A DNA stretch of 36,218 nucleotides. It comes from an uncultured Bacilli bacterium (GTDB lineage Bacteria > Bacillota_I > Bacilli_A > RF39 > UBA660). The position numbers and the translations under genes are program-made. The notes beneath the pieces are model-generated. The model was not told the origin of the DNA. It did not search any database and saw only the letters and a list, made by a program, of their open reading frames with translations. Positions 12,501 through 20,822 of the stretch are shown piece by piece (the first letter of the stretch is position 1; the number at the start of each line of letters is the position of its first letter). The stretch covers positions 1 to 36,218 of the forward strand of contig CAKPPI010000008.1 of assembly GCA_934177545.1 (NCBI GenBank). The letters run 5' to 3'.

Positions 12501-13892
12501 ATGAAATTATACAATACTAGAACAAGACAAATTGAAGAATTAAAACCTAAGAATGGTAATATTATAAAAATGTATACTTGTGGACCGACAGTTTATCATT
12601 TTGCTCATATTGGTAACTTAAGAACTTATATATCAGAAGATATTTTAGAGAAAGGATTAAAGTATCTAGGATATGATGTTCAAAGAGTAATGAATATTAC
12701 AGATGTTGGTCATTTAGTGGGTGATGGTGATACTGGTGAAGATAAAATGCTTGTAGCTGCTAAAAGAGAACATAAAACTTCAATGGAAATAGCTAAGTAT
12801 TATACAGATTGTTTCTTTACAGATTGTAAAAAACTAGGTATTAGAAAACCAGATGTAGTAACTCCTGCTACTGATCATATACCTATGTATATAAAGATGA
12901 TAGAAAAATTATTAAAAGATGGTTATGCTTATATTGCTAATGGTAATGTTTATTATGATACTTCAAAGTTTTCTAAATATTATGAATTATCAGGTAGAAA
13001 TAAAGATGATTTATTAGTAGCAGTTAGAAATGATATAGAGGAAGATAATTCTAAACGTAATCCTTTTGACTTTGGACTATGGTTTACTAATTCTAAGTTT
13101 AATAATCAAGAGCTTAAATGGGATTCACCTTGGGGAGTAGGATATCCTGGTTGGCACATAGAGTGTTCTGGTATTTCAATTGAGAAACTAGGAGATTATT
13201 TAGATATTCATTGTGGAGCAGAAGATGCTGTTTTTCCTCATCATACTAATGAAATTGCTCAGAGTGAAGCTTACCTTGGTCATAATTGGTGTGACTTTTG
13301 GGTACATATGGGATTTTTGAATGATAAAGGCGGAAAGATGAGTAAATCAAGAGGGGAATTTCTTACAGTATCTTTATTAGAAGAGAAAGGCTATAATCCG
13401 TTAAGTTATCGTTATTTATGTTTAAATTCTTATTATCATAATCAGTTGACTTTTAGTTATGAAATACTAGATGGAGCAGAAAATGCATATCTAAAGTTAA
13501 AAAGAAAAATAGCTAGTATTAAAGATGATGGTGAATTAAATAAAGATAAAATAACTAGTTATATTAATAAATTTAAAGAAGCAATTAGTAATGATTTAAA
13601 TTCTTCTAATATGATAACTTTATTATATGATGTTTTAAAAGATGAAGAGCTATCAGGTAAGAGTAAATTGTATTTGGTAGAAGATTTTGATAAAGTGTTA
13701 TCATTGGATTTAATAAGTAATGATGAGGAAAATAGTCAAGATGATTCTTGGATAATTGCTAAAATAGAAGAAAGAAGAAAAGCAAAGGAAGAAAAAGACT
13801 ATAAAAAGGCTGATGCAATACGTGATGAGTTGTTAGAACAAGGAATAATTTTAAAAGACGGTCGTGATGGTACAACTTTTGAAAGAAAGTAG
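12501..13892 (+). CDS. cysS: Cysteinyl-tRNA synthetase
   Basis: This 463-residue class I aminoacyl-tRNA synthetase charges tRNA-Cys. The signatures are complete: zinc ligands Cys27 (YTCGPTVY), Cys222 (GWHIECS), His247 and Glu251 (FPHHTNEIAQSE), the HIGN form of the ATP motif at 36-39, and KMSKS at 279-283. The C-terminal anticodon-binding part ends with KADAIRDELLEQGI, the normal CysRS ending. AGAGGAG lies upstream of the ATG. It begins the run cysS, metallopeptidase-like gene, mrnC, rlmB, sigH, matching the Bacillus order cysS-mrnC-rlmB-rae1-sigH apart from the inserted gene and the absence of rae1. cysE and gltX, which precede cysS in Bacillus, are also absent. Confidence 0.97.
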   Translation: MKLYNTRTRQIEELKPKNGNIIKMYTCGPTVYHFAHIGNLRTYISEDILEKGLKYLGYDVQRVMNITDVGHLVGDGDTGEDKMLVAAKREHKTSMEIAKYYTDCFFTDCKKLGIRKPDVVTPATDHIPMYIKMIEKLLKDGYAYIANGNVYYDTSKFSKYYELSGRNKDDLLVAVRNDIEEDNSKRNPFDFGLWFTNSKFNNQELKWDSPWGVGYPGWHIECSGISIEKLGDYLDIHCGAEDAVFPHHTNEIAQSEAYLGHNWCDFWVHMGFLNDKGGKMSKSRGEFLTVSLLEEKGYNPLSYRYLCLNSYYHNQLTFSYEILDGAENAYLKLKRKIASIKDDGELNKDKITSYINKFKEAISNDLNSSNMITLLYDVLKDEELSGKSKLYLVEDFDKVLSLDLISNDEENSQDDSWIIAKIEERRKAKEEKDYKKADAIRDELLEQGIILKDGRDGTTFERK

Positions 13893-13899
13893 GTTTTGA

Positions 13900-14580
13900 A
13901 TGGAAGTATATCAAATAATTAGTTTAATAGTTTTAATTGTTATAATTATTTATTCAGCAGTATTATCAGTAATATACTATGTAAGAAGTTATAAGAGTAA
14001 AAAAATAGATGCTAGTAATAAGAGTGGTAAAGAAATAGTTTCATCTATTTTGGATAAGTATAATTTAAAAAATATAAATGTAGAAAAAATAGATGGTAGT
14101 GATAGATACTTCTATACTGAAGATATCATTTTCTTATCTAAAGATATCTATGAAGGTAAAAGTATTTATGATGTAGCAGTTAGTGGTTATATTGTCTCAT
14201 CTTTTATTAAGAATAATGAGTCTAAACATTTAATTAGAGTTTTATCAAATTTATATTCATTTTTAGATTTTACTATATTATTTAGTTATGCTATTGTCAT
14301 TCTAGGACTAAGTTTTGAAATAAGTAATCTTGTTTGGATAGGTGTTTATCTTCTTATTTTTGCCTTCATAAGTAACTTAGGTTTATATATTAAAGAAAGA
14401 AAATTAATAAGTGATACTGTTAATATGTTAAGACATGAAGAGATTATTAATACTACTTTAAAAGAAAAAACTACTAAAATGTTATTTTCTATAGTAAGTT
14501 TATCAGTAGCTTCACTAGTTTTTAAAGTGACTTCTTTCTTTCAAAAAGCAATGCATATAATAATAAATGATGAGGAGTAG
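13900..14580 (+). CDS. YugP-like zinc metallopeptidase family protein lacking HExxH (putative pseudoenzyme)
   Basis: The 226-residue membrane protein has an N-terminal helix (5-28), a soluble domain, then helices at about 122-165 and near 190-210. The soluble part follows the pattern of the YugP family (PF04298): SGKEIVSSILDKYNLKNINVEKI, then a short LS-containing strand and SIYDVAV. In active members the next block is AAHExGHAxQ. Here it reads AVSGYIVSSF, with Ser95-Gly96-Tyr97-Ile98-Val99 in place of HExxH, so zinc-dependent catalysis should be impossible. The rest of the fold and membrane topology look kept, without frameshift. It sits 7 bases after cysS and overlaps the ribosome binding site of mrnC. 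The family assignment is from pattern memory and remains moderate. Confidence 0.6.
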   Translation: MEVYQIISLIVLIVIIIYSAVLSVIYYVRSYKSKKIDASNKSGKEIVSSILDKYNLKNINVEKIDGSDRYFYTEDIIFLSKDIYEGKSIYDVAVSGYIVSSFIKNNESKHLIRVLSNLYSFLDFTILFSYAIVILGLSFEISNLVWIGVYLLIFAFISNLGLYIKERKLISDTVNMLRHEEIINTTLKEKTTKMLFSIVSLSVASLVFKVTSFFQKAMHIIINDEE

Positions 14581-14584
14581 AATT

Positions 14585-14959
14585 ATGAATTTAAAAGAAA
14601 TTAATCCTTTAGTTTTAGCTTATCTAGGTGATAGTGTTTATGAAACTTATATAAGGCTTTTTCTAGTTAAGAAAAAGATACCTAATATTGGTAGTCTACA
14701 AAAAGAATCTCTTTCTTATGTGACTGCTAAAAGTCAAGCTTCTATACTAACTAAACTAATAAATGATAACTTTTTTGATGAAGAAGAACTTACTATAATA
14801 CGAAGAGCTAGAAATACAAATGGACATAAGCCACCTAAAGGTTGTGATTTAGCAACTTATCATTTTGCTACGGCTTTTGAAGCTGTAATTGGTTATTTAT
14901 ATTTAAAGGGTGACAATGAAAAAATTATGAATCTAATGGAAAAAATAGAAATGGAGTAG
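14585..14959 (+). CDS. mrnC: Mini-ribonuclease III
   Basis: This 124-residue catalytic RNase III domain without dsRNA-binding domain matures 23S rRNA ends in Firmicutes. NPLVLAYLGDSVYETYIR near residues 8-25 holds the acidic residues Asp16 and Glu20, and FEAVIGYLYL near 100 gives the second acidic cluster. NTNGHKPPKG is typical of the family loop. The start at 14585 follows GAGGAG, which itself overlaps the end of the previous gene; the in-frame extension to 14567 lies inside that gene and has no ribosome binding site. The order cysS-mrnC-rlmB is that of B. subtilis (yazC-yacO). Confidence 0.92.
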   Translation: MNLKEINPLVLAYLGDSVYETYIRLFLVKKKIPNIGSLQKESLSYVTAKSQASILTKLINDNFFDEEELTIIRRARNTNGHKPPKGCDLATYHFATAFEAVIGYLYLKGDNEKIMNLMEKIEME

Positions 14960-14961
14960 TT

Positions 14962-15663
14962 ATGATAGTATATGGTTACAATGTAGCAGAAGCTATATTA
15001 AAAAAAGAAAAAAACTGCAAAAAAATCCGAAAAATCGTAATTCAGGATAGTATGATGGGTAAATTTGCTAAATTGCTACCTGAAAACGTTAAATCTAGGA
15101 CCTTTTATGCCTCAAAAAGCGAAATTGACTTTTTGTCAAAAGGATTACATCAAGGTATAATGATAGACATGGACTACTCATACAGTTCACTAAATGAACT
15201 TTTGCAGAAAAATCCAGAAAATATTATTATTCTTGATCATTTAGAAGATCCACATAATTTAGGGGCAATTATTAGAACAGCTGTAGCTTCTTCCTTTGAT
15301 GGAGTTATTATTCCTAAGGATAGAGAAGTTGGCGTTACTAGTACAGTAGTAAAAGCTAGTGTTGGTACTATTTTTGATATGGATGTTGTCCAAGTTACAA
15401 ATATAAAAAACACAATCGAAGAATTAAAAAAAGAAGGCTTTTGGATAGTAGGTACTAGTATGAATGGGAGTGACTATCGTCAGATAGATTATAGTGGGAA
15501 AATAGCTCTTGTTATTGGTAACGAGGGGAAAGGAATGAGTAAGTTAGTAACAGATTCATGTGATTTTCTAGCTAGTATTCCTATTGCTTCAAATGTAGAA
15601 AGCTTAAATGCTTCTGTGGCAGCAGGTATTATGATGTATGAGGTAGTTCGAAATAGAAAGTAG
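14962..15663 (+). CDS. rlmB: SPOUT-family 23S rRNA (Gm2251) 2'-O-methyltransferase RlmB
   Basis: This 233-residue TrmH/SpoU-type enzyme uses S-adenosylmethionine to methylate a ribose of 23S rRNA; the RlmB specificity is inferred from its position after mrnC (yacO in Bacillus). An N-terminal substrate-binding domain (about 1-75) is followed by the knotted SPOUT domain with motif 1 LDHLEDPHNLGAIIRTA, motif 2 VIGNEGKGMSKLV and motif 3 IPIASNVESLNASVAAGI. The catalytic Asn and Arg of motif 1 and the Asn/Glu of motif 2 are present. It starts two bases after the mrnC stop, with GGAG upstream. Confidence 0.93.
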   Translation: MIVYGYNVAEAILKKEKNCKKIRKIVIQDSMMGKFAKLLPENVKSRTFYASKSEIDFLSKGLHQGIMIDMDYSYSSLNELLQKNPENIIILDHLEDPHNLGAIIRTAVASSFDGVIIPKDREVGVTSTVVKASVGTIFDMDVVQVTNIKNTIEELKKEGFWIVGTSMNGSDYRQIDYSGKIALVIGNEGKGMSKLVTDSCDFLASIPIASNVESLNASVAAGIMMYEVVRNRK

Positions 15664-15668
15664 GTACT

Positions 15669-16274
15669 ATGAAATACTATAATGATTACGAACTTCTTTA
15701 TCTCATTAATGAAAATGATGAAATAGCTAAAGATATATTAAAGAGAAAATATGCTCCTTTAATTTATGAAAAGTCTAAGGAATATTATCAAAGAAATCAT
15801 TATGATATTCCTTCTTTTTCGTTTGATGAATTAATAAATTTAGGAAATAGTGTGTTGTTAAGAGCAACTAAAACTTATAATGAAAAGGAAAATGCTTTAT
15901 TTTATACTTATTTTATTACTTGTTTAGCAAGAGAGTTCTCTCTTTATAAAAGAGGATTACTTGCTAAGAAAAATCAAATACTTTATAGTTTTCCACATGA
16001 TGTTAATTCCTATGAGATTAATGATTATGTTAAAGAAGAGGTTAAGTGGGATAATGATCCGTGTAAAGTTTGTGAAGAAAATGAACTGTTTGAGTTTATT
16101 AAACAATATATGTATAAGCTTGAAGGATATGATAGAAAGGTATTTGAGTTAAGATATAATGGATTTAAGTATAGAGAGATTGCAGAACTTTTAGAATTAT
16201 CTACTACTACAGTAGGTAAAATAGTAGAAAAACTCAAAAAAAGTTTACAACAGGAATTGAAAAAAGAATGGTAA
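15669..16274 (+). CDS. sigH: SigH-like RNA polymerase sigma factor
   Basis: This 201-residue sigma-70-family protein has region 2 at about 35-100 (ending TYFITCLAREFSLYKR, as in core and -10 recognition) and region 4 at about 145-198 with the helix-turn-helix YREIAELLELSTTTVGKIVEKLKKSL. Its position after cysS-mrnC-rlmB is exactly that of sigH (sigma-30) in Bacillus, where it directs entry into stationary phase and sporulation. Sequence divergence is considerable, so a lineage-specific alternative sigma is possible. rae1 (yacP), which normally lies between rlmB and sigH, is missing. It starts 5 bases after rlmB with only a weak ribosome binding site (GTAGG), suggesting coupled translation. 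Confidence 0.85.
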   Translation: MKYYNDYELLYLINENDEIAKDILKRKYAPLIYEKSKEYYQRNHYDIPSFSFDELINLGNSVLLRATKTYNEKENALFYTYFITCLAREFSLYKRGLLAKKNQILYSFPHDVNSYEINDYVKEEVKWDNDPCKVCEENELFEFIKQYMYKLEGYDRKVFELRYNGFKYREIAELLELSTTTVGKIVEKLKKSLQQELKKEW

Positions 16275-16304
16275 TAGAGTAAAATTAAGATAGGGTGAGT
16301 GTAT

Positions 16305-16946
16305 ATGATGAGAGTATCATTAAAAGATTATATGAATTCCTATCATGATGTTAAAGAGTATCAAGAGACATTTTATGCAATGGATCAAACTCTTAAATAT
16401 ATACATGAAAATAATTATCAGGTATATTCCTTTAATCCTGAAACGATTACTCTTTTTAAAGATGATGATAATAAGACTGCTTCAGTAGTTTATCAAAATG
16501 TTACTGGATTGGGTGATAAACCTTTAGATGAAGTTCATCAAAATATGTTTAATTTAGCACTATTAGAAGTAGCTATTTATACTTCAACCTATCCTTATTT
16601 GAAACAAGACTTTTTAAGAGAAAATTTTAAAGAAATATCTATGTTACTACCTAATGAAGATATTGCTTACTATAGAAGAAATTTATTAGAAAAAAATTAT
16701 TTTTATTATAGTGATTATTGTAATGCTAGAAATAAAAATGAGATAGAAAAAATAAATAAGAGTTTAGAGTCTGATGGAGGTAAAGGTAGAAAGATGGTTA
16801 AGTCTACTCCATATGGTGCTATGTATCAGGATTTAGGAGAAGATAATAATAAAGCTGCCTTTGTAACAAGATTTATTCTTCCATTTATTATTATTTCTCT
16901 TAGTTTATTAATACCTCTATTATCAATTATATTAGCAAATAAATAA
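16305..16946 (+). CDS. Tail-anchored protein of unknown function, 213 residues
   Basis: The protein has a long soluble N-terminal part and a single hydrophobic helix at about 188-211 (TRFILPFIIISLSLLIPLLS) followed by only a few residues, so it should be anchored by its tail with the bulk in the cytoplasm. The segment TLKYIHENNYQVYSFNPETI resembles the protein-kinase pattern LKYLHENxIxHRDLKPENI with the catalytic HRD replaced, which hints at a pseudokinase-like relic; no lobe-defining ATP-binding motifs are seen, so this stays a hint. The start at 16305 follows AGGGTGAG; ATG 16308 is equally possible. It lies 30 bases after sigH, probably in the same unit, and ends at a strong terminator. Confidence 0.75.
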   Translation: MMRVSLKDYMNSYHDVKEYQETFYAMDQTLKYIHENNYQVYSFNPETITLFKDDDNKTASVVYQNVTGLGDKPLDEVHQNMFNLALLEVAIYTSTYPYLKQDFLRENFKEISMLLPNEDIAYYRRNLLEKNYFYYSDYCNARNKNEIEKINKSLESDGGKGRKMVKSTPYGAMYQDLGEDNNKAAFVTRFILPFIIISLSLLIPLLSIILANK

Positions 16947-16975
16947 AGTTCCCATTCTGGAACTTTATTTGTTTT
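16941..16975. terminator. Strong terminator at the end of the cysS-sigH run
   Basis: AAATAAAGTTCC (16941-16952) and GGAACTTTATTT (16959-16970) form a perfect 12-bp stem with a 6-base loop, followed by GTTTT. It includes the stop codon of the upstream gene. Confidence 0.85.
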
Positions 16976-16997
16976 AATTGAGAAATTATTTGATAAC

Positions 16998-17021
16998 AAA
17001 AAAACCTTACCATTGGTAAGG
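16998..17021 (-). terminator. Rho-independent terminator of hup
   Basis: On the minus strand CCTTACC and GGTAAGG form a 7-bp stem with a 3-base loop, followed by seven T, 12 bases after the hup stop. Confidence 0.82.
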
Positions 17022-17033
17022 AATTTTACTTTA

Positions 17034-17309
17034 CTATTTATTAACAGCATCTTTTAAAGCAGTTCCAGCTTTAAATCCAACACTTTTGCTAGCTGCGATT
17101 TGGATTGTAGCACCTGTTTGAGGGTTACGTCCTTCACGAGCTGCACGTTCAGAGATTTTGAATACACCAAATCCAGCTACAGATACTTTATTTCCGTTTA
17201 CAAGTTCATCTTTGAATAAATCAAATGTTGCAGTGAAAACTTTTTCAACATCAGATTTACTTAAACCTGTAGTACTAGCGATAGCTTCTATCATTTCAGA
17301 CTTTTTCAT
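17034..17309 (-). CDS. hup: HU-family DNA-binding protein
   Basis: This 91-residue nucleoid protein forms dimers that bend DNA without sequence preference. It starts MKKSEMIEAIASTTGLSKSDVEK, has the beta-arm core GNKVSVAGFGVFKISERAAREG and the arm tip GRNPQTGATIQI, and ends with KAGTALKDAVNK, all typical of bacterial HU at its normal length. Clostridial and Bacillus HU differ little, so no finer assignment is made. AGGAGGTGAAACA gives an excellent ribosome binding site. It is a single-gene unit with an extended -10 promoter upstream and its own terminator. Confidence 0.97.
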   Translation of the reverse strand: MKKSEMIEAIASTTGLSKSDVEKVFTATFDLFKDELVNGNKVSVAGFGVFKISERAAREGRNPQTGATIQIAASKSVGFKAGTALKDAVNK

Positions 17310-17336
17310 TGTTTCACCTCCTGTACTGTCTAATTC

Positions 17337-17345
17337 ATTATAGCA
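17337..17345 (-). promoter_or_regulatory. Extended -10 promoter for hup
   Basis: On the minus strand TGCTATAAT combines a perfect -10 hexamer with the TGn extension, about 28 bases before the hup start. No clear -35 is visible, which is common for extended -10 promoters. Confidence 0.65.
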
Positions 17346-17436
17346 TATATTTTTTAGAAAAGTATATGATTAATAGGTAAAATTTACACTTTTCTTTATT
17401 ATTTAAAAGAAAATAGACTATATATAGAAAATATGT

Positions 17437-17465
17437 TTGATTATATTGCTTAAATATGTTATAGT
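17437..17465 (+). promoter_or_regulatory. Upstream promoter candidate for the uvrA run
   Basis: TTGATT (17437-17442) and TATAGT (17460-17465) are separated by 17 bases. It would give a leader of about 105 bases before uvrA. A second start nearer the gene is listed separately. Confidence 0.5.
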
Positions 17466-17547
17466 ATGAATATATTAATTCCTGTTATGAGTAAAATCAG
17501 AGGGGTTTTTAACAAATTAATAAAATTCTTTTATTTTTTCAAAAAAG

Positions 17548-17556
17548 TGTTATACT
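17548..17556 (+). promoter_or_regulatory. Proximal extended -10 promoter for uvrA
   Basis: TGTTATACT is an extended -10 element 22 bases before the uvrA ATG, just upstream of GAGGTG. No LexA or DinR-type SOS box was recognised by eye in the 269-base gap between hup and uvrA. Confidence 0.5.
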
Positions 17557-17578
17557 AACAACGAAATGAGGTGTTACT

Positions 17579-20386
17579 ATGGACAAAATAATAGTAAAGG
17601 GTGCAAGGGAGAATAATTTAAAAAATGTAAATATTGAACTTCCTAAAAATAAATTGATTGTTATGACTGGACTTTCTGGTAGTGGAAAAAGTTCATTAGC
17701 ATTTGATACAATTTATGCGGAAGGACAAAGAAGGTATGTAGAGAGTTTGTCAGCTTATGCTAGACAGTTTTTAGGTGGGAGTGAAAAGCCAGATGTTGAT
17801 TCTATTGAGGGCTTATCACCTGCTATTAGTATTGATCAGAAGACAACAAATAAAAACCCTCGTAGTACGGTTGGTACAGTAACTGAAATATATGACTATT
17901 TAAGATTATTATTTGCAAGAGTAGGTACACCATATTGTCCGACACATCATATGCCAATAAAAAGTCAAAGTGTAGAAGAAATTGCTAATAAAATATTAGA
18001 ATATCCAATTGGTACAAAAATAGTTTTATTAGCACCAGCTGTTTATGGAGAAAAGGGTACGCATAAAGAATTACTTGCAGACTTAATGAGTGAAGGTTAT
18101 ATTAGAGTTCGTATTAATGGTGAGATGTATGATTTGTCTGATAAAATAGAACTAGACAAAAATAAAAAAGATAATATAGAAGTAGTAGTAGATAGATTAG
18201 TTTTAAAAGAAGATATACGAAGTCGTTTAAGTGAAGGGTTAGAAAATGCCTTAAAACTAGGACATGGGAAAGTAGTTGTACAATTTAATCTATCAAAGGA
18301 ATTAGTTTTCTCTGAAGATTTTGCTTGTCCTTATTGTGATTTTTCACTACCAGAACTAGAACCTAGAATCTTTAGTTTCAATGCTCCTTATGGTGCTTGT
18401 GAAGAGTGTAAAGGACTAGGAGTAAAATTACAAATGGATCCTGACTTAGTAATACCAAATAAAGATTTAAGTCTAGAAGAGGGAGCTATTGTAACATTAG
18501 GTGATGATACTGAGGGAATTTATTATAAGAAGTTAGAGTGTCTTTGTAAACATTATAAGATAAGTACTAAAAAGGCTTTTAAGAAATTAACTGATAGAGA
18601 AAAAGAATTAATTTTATATGGTAGTGATGAACCTATTTTATTTGATTATAGGTCAAAAAGTGGTAATCATTTTCATCAAGTAGATTATTATGAGGGTATA
18701 ATCAATAACTTAGAGAGAAGGTATATGGAAACATCTAGTACTTGGATTAGAGAATGGTTAGAAAAATTTATGATTGAGCATACTTGTGAGACTTGTAAAG
18801 GTTCTAGACTAAAAGATAATGTTTTATCAGTATTAGTTGGTGGAAAAAATATTTATGAATTAACTTGTATGAGTATAAAAGATTTGATACCTTTCTTTAC
18901 AGAACTTAAACTTAGCGAAGAACAATTAAAAATTGCAGATTTGTTATTAAAAGAAATATTATCTAGATTAACCTTCCTAAAAAATGTTGGTCTTGAGTAT
19001 TTAACACTAGCAAGAAGTGCTGCTACTTTATCTGGTGGAGAAGCTCAAAGAATTAGACTAGCTACTCAGATAGGTTCTAGATTAACTGGAGTATTATATG
19101 TACTAGATGAGCCAAGTATCGGTTTACATCAAAGAGATAATGATCGTTTAATTAAATCTTTACTTGATATGCGTGATTTGGGTAATACTTTAATCGTAGT
19201 AGAACATGATACTGATACTATGCTTGCTGCTGACTATTTGGTTGATGTTGGACCAAAAGCTGGAGATGAAGGTGGAAGAATAGTAGCAGCTGGAACTCCA
19301 CAAGAAGTTATGCAAAATGATAAAAGTATAACTGGTAGATACTTAAGTGGAAAAGAGTGTATTGAAGTACCAAAAAATAGAAGAAAAGGTACTGGAAAAT
19401 ATATAACAATTAAAGGAGCAAGGGAAAATAACTTAAAGAACATTACTGCTAAGATACCTCTTGGTACATTTACTTGTATTACAGGAGTAAGTGGTAGTGG
19501 GAAGAGTACTTTAATTAATGAAATATTAGTTAAAAGTGCGATGAATTATGTTTATCATAGTAAGAATAAGCCAGGACAACATGATAAAATATTAGGACTT
19601 GAAAATATAGATAAAATAGTAGATATATCTCAAACACCAATTGGACGTACGCCTAGAAGTAATCCTGCTACTTATACAGGTGTATTTGATGATATTAGAG
19701 ATTTGTTTACTACTACTAAAGAAGCTAAGATGCTTGGTTATGAAAAAAATAGATTTTCCTTTAATGTAAAAGGAGGCAGATGTGAAGCTTGTCGTGGTGA
19801 TGGTGTAAAGAAAATTGAGATGCACTTTTTACCAGATGTTTACGTTCCTTGTGAAGTTTGTCATGGAACTCGTTATAATCAAGAGACTTTAAAAATAAAA
19901 TATAAAGAGAAGAATATTGCTGATGTTTTAGATATGCGAGTACATGAAGCATTAAAATTTTTTGAAAATCATAGTAAAATAAAAAATAAGCTTCAAGTTT
20001 TAGAAGATGTTGGATTAGGTTATGTAAAACTAGGACAAAGTGCTCCTACATTATCAGGAGGGGAAGCAGAAAGAGTTAAGCTTGCTAAGGAATTACAGAA
20101 AAAAGCGACTGGAAAAACCCTATTTGTTTTAGATGAACCAACTACTGGTCTTCATACCGATGATATAAAGAGGTTGCTTGCAATTTTACAAAAAATAGTA
20201 GATAATAATGATACAGTAATAGTAATAGAACACAACTTAGATGTTATAAAATGTGCTGATTATATTATTGATTTAGGAAAAGAAGGTGGAGATTTAGGTG
20301 GTGAGATAATTGCTACTGGTACACCTGAAGATATTAGTAAAGAAAAAAATTCTTATACGGGACAATTCCTAAAAAAGATTTTATAG
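17579..20386 (+). CDS. uvrA: Excinuclease ABC subunit A
   Basis: UvrA is the damage-sensing ATPase of nucleotide excision repair; a dimer loads UvrB on damaged DNA. The 935-residue protein is full length. The first ATPase has Walker A GLSGSGKSS at 31-39 and the second GVSGSGKST near 640, each with its ABC signature (LSGGEAQRIRLATQIG and LSGGEAERVKLAKEL) and Walker B (LYVLDEPSIGLH and LFVLDEPTTGLH). Zinc-binding Cys clusters are visible at CPYC/CEEC in the first half, CETC, and CEAC/CEVC in the second half. GAGGTG precedes the start. uvrB, often just upstream in Bacillus, is not in the window; uvrA is followed closely by yvlD-like and lgt, the Bacillus order without hprK. Confidence 0.98.
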   Translation: MDKIIVKGARENNLKNVNIELPKNKLIVMTGLSGSGKSSLAFDTIYAEGQRRYVESLSAYARQFLGGSEKPDVDSIEGLSPAISIDQKTTNKNPRSTVGTVTEIYDYLRLLFARVGTPYCPTHHMPIKSQSVEEIANKILEYPIGTKIVLLAPAVYGEKGTHKELLADLMSEGYIRVRINGEMYDLSDKIELDKNKKDNIEVVVDRLVLKEDIRSRLSEGLENALKLGHGKVVVQFNLSKELVFSEDFACPYCDFSLPELEPRIFSFNAPYGACEECKGLGVKLQMDPDLVIPNKDLSLEEGAIVTLGDDTEGIYYKKLECLCKHYKISTKKAFKKLTDREKELILYGSDEPILFDYRSKSGNHFHQVDYYEGIINNLERRYMETSSTWIREWLEKFMIEHTCETCKGSRLKDNVLSVLVGGKNIYELTCMSIKDLIPFFTELKLSEEQLKIADLLLKEILSRLTFLKNVGLEYLTLARSAATLSGGEAQRIRLATQIGSRLTGVLYVLDEPSIGLHQRDNDRLIKSLLDMRDLGNTLIVVEHDTDTMLAADYLVDVGPKAGDEGGRIVAAGTPQEVMQNDKSITGRYLSGKECIEVPKNRRKGTGKYITIKGARENNLKNITAKIPLGTFTCITGVSGSGKSTLINEILVKSAMNYVYHSKNKPGQHDKILGLENIDKIVDISQTPIGRTPRSNPATYTGVFDDIRDLFTTTKEAKMLGYEKNRFSFNVKGGRCEACRGDGVKKIEMHFLPDVYVPCEVCHGTRYNQETLKIKYKEKNIADVLDMRVHEALKFFENHSKIKNKLQVLEDVGLGYVKLGQSAPTLSGGEAERVKLAKELQKKATGKTLFVLDEPTTGLHTDDIKRLLAILQKIVDNNDTVIVIEHNLDVIKCADYIIDLGKEGGDLGGEIIATGTPEDISKEKNSYTGQFLKKIL

Positions 20387-20396
20387 GAGGATAAAG

Positions 20397-20822
20397 ATGA
20401 AAATTGTTATCTTATCAAAAGGAAAAGAAAGACTAAATAGATCTATAGAGTGGTTACTCTACTTTATATCTTATTCTTTAGTCTTCATTATAGTAGGTAG
20501 TTTATTTAAATCATTCTATATAGATAGTGCTCATCCATTACTATATAGTATACTAGCTACTTTTATTCTCTATATCTTAAATAAAACTGTTAAACCAATA
20601 TTGGTTAGTTTAACTATTCCTATAACGGGTGTTACTTTAGGATTATTTTATCCCTTCATAAATTTATTTGTTTTGAAATTAGTAGATTGGATACTTGGCA
20701 GTCACTTTGACTTGAAAGATTTCTGGGTAGCACTAGTTATTTCTATTCTTATTTCTGTTATGAATTTTGTAATGGAAGACATAGTTATAAAGCCACTTAT
20801 TAGGAGATTTAGACATGAGTAG
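20397..20822 (+). CDS. yvlD: YvlD-like small membrane protein (phage holin 4_2 family)
   Basis: The 141-residue protein has four hydrophobic helices and the segment LNKTVKPILVSLTIPITG followed by LGLFYPFINLFVLKLVDW, the hallmark of the YvlD/PF04020 family, named after a distant likeness to phage holins though these are chromosomal housekeeping-type membrane proteins of unknown role, linked to envelope stress in Bacillus. AGGAGG lies before the ATG, 10 bases after uvrA. It overlaps the lgt start by 8 bases, so the two are translated together. Confidence 0.82.
   Translation: MKIVILSKGKERLNRSIEWLLYFISYSLVFIIVGSLFKSFYIDSAHPLLYSILATFILYILNKTVKPILVSLTIPITGVTLGLFYPFINLFVLKLVDWILGSHFDLKDFWVALVISILISVMNFVMEDIVIKPLIRRFRHE

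Noticed and set aside
17466..17558. 30-codon ORF (MNILIPVMSKIRGVF...) that looks like a small membrane toxin, upstream of uvrA
   Set aside because: No ribosome binding site, it begins at the expected transcript start itself, and it runs over the proximal uvrA promoter; composition is what AT-rich noise would give.
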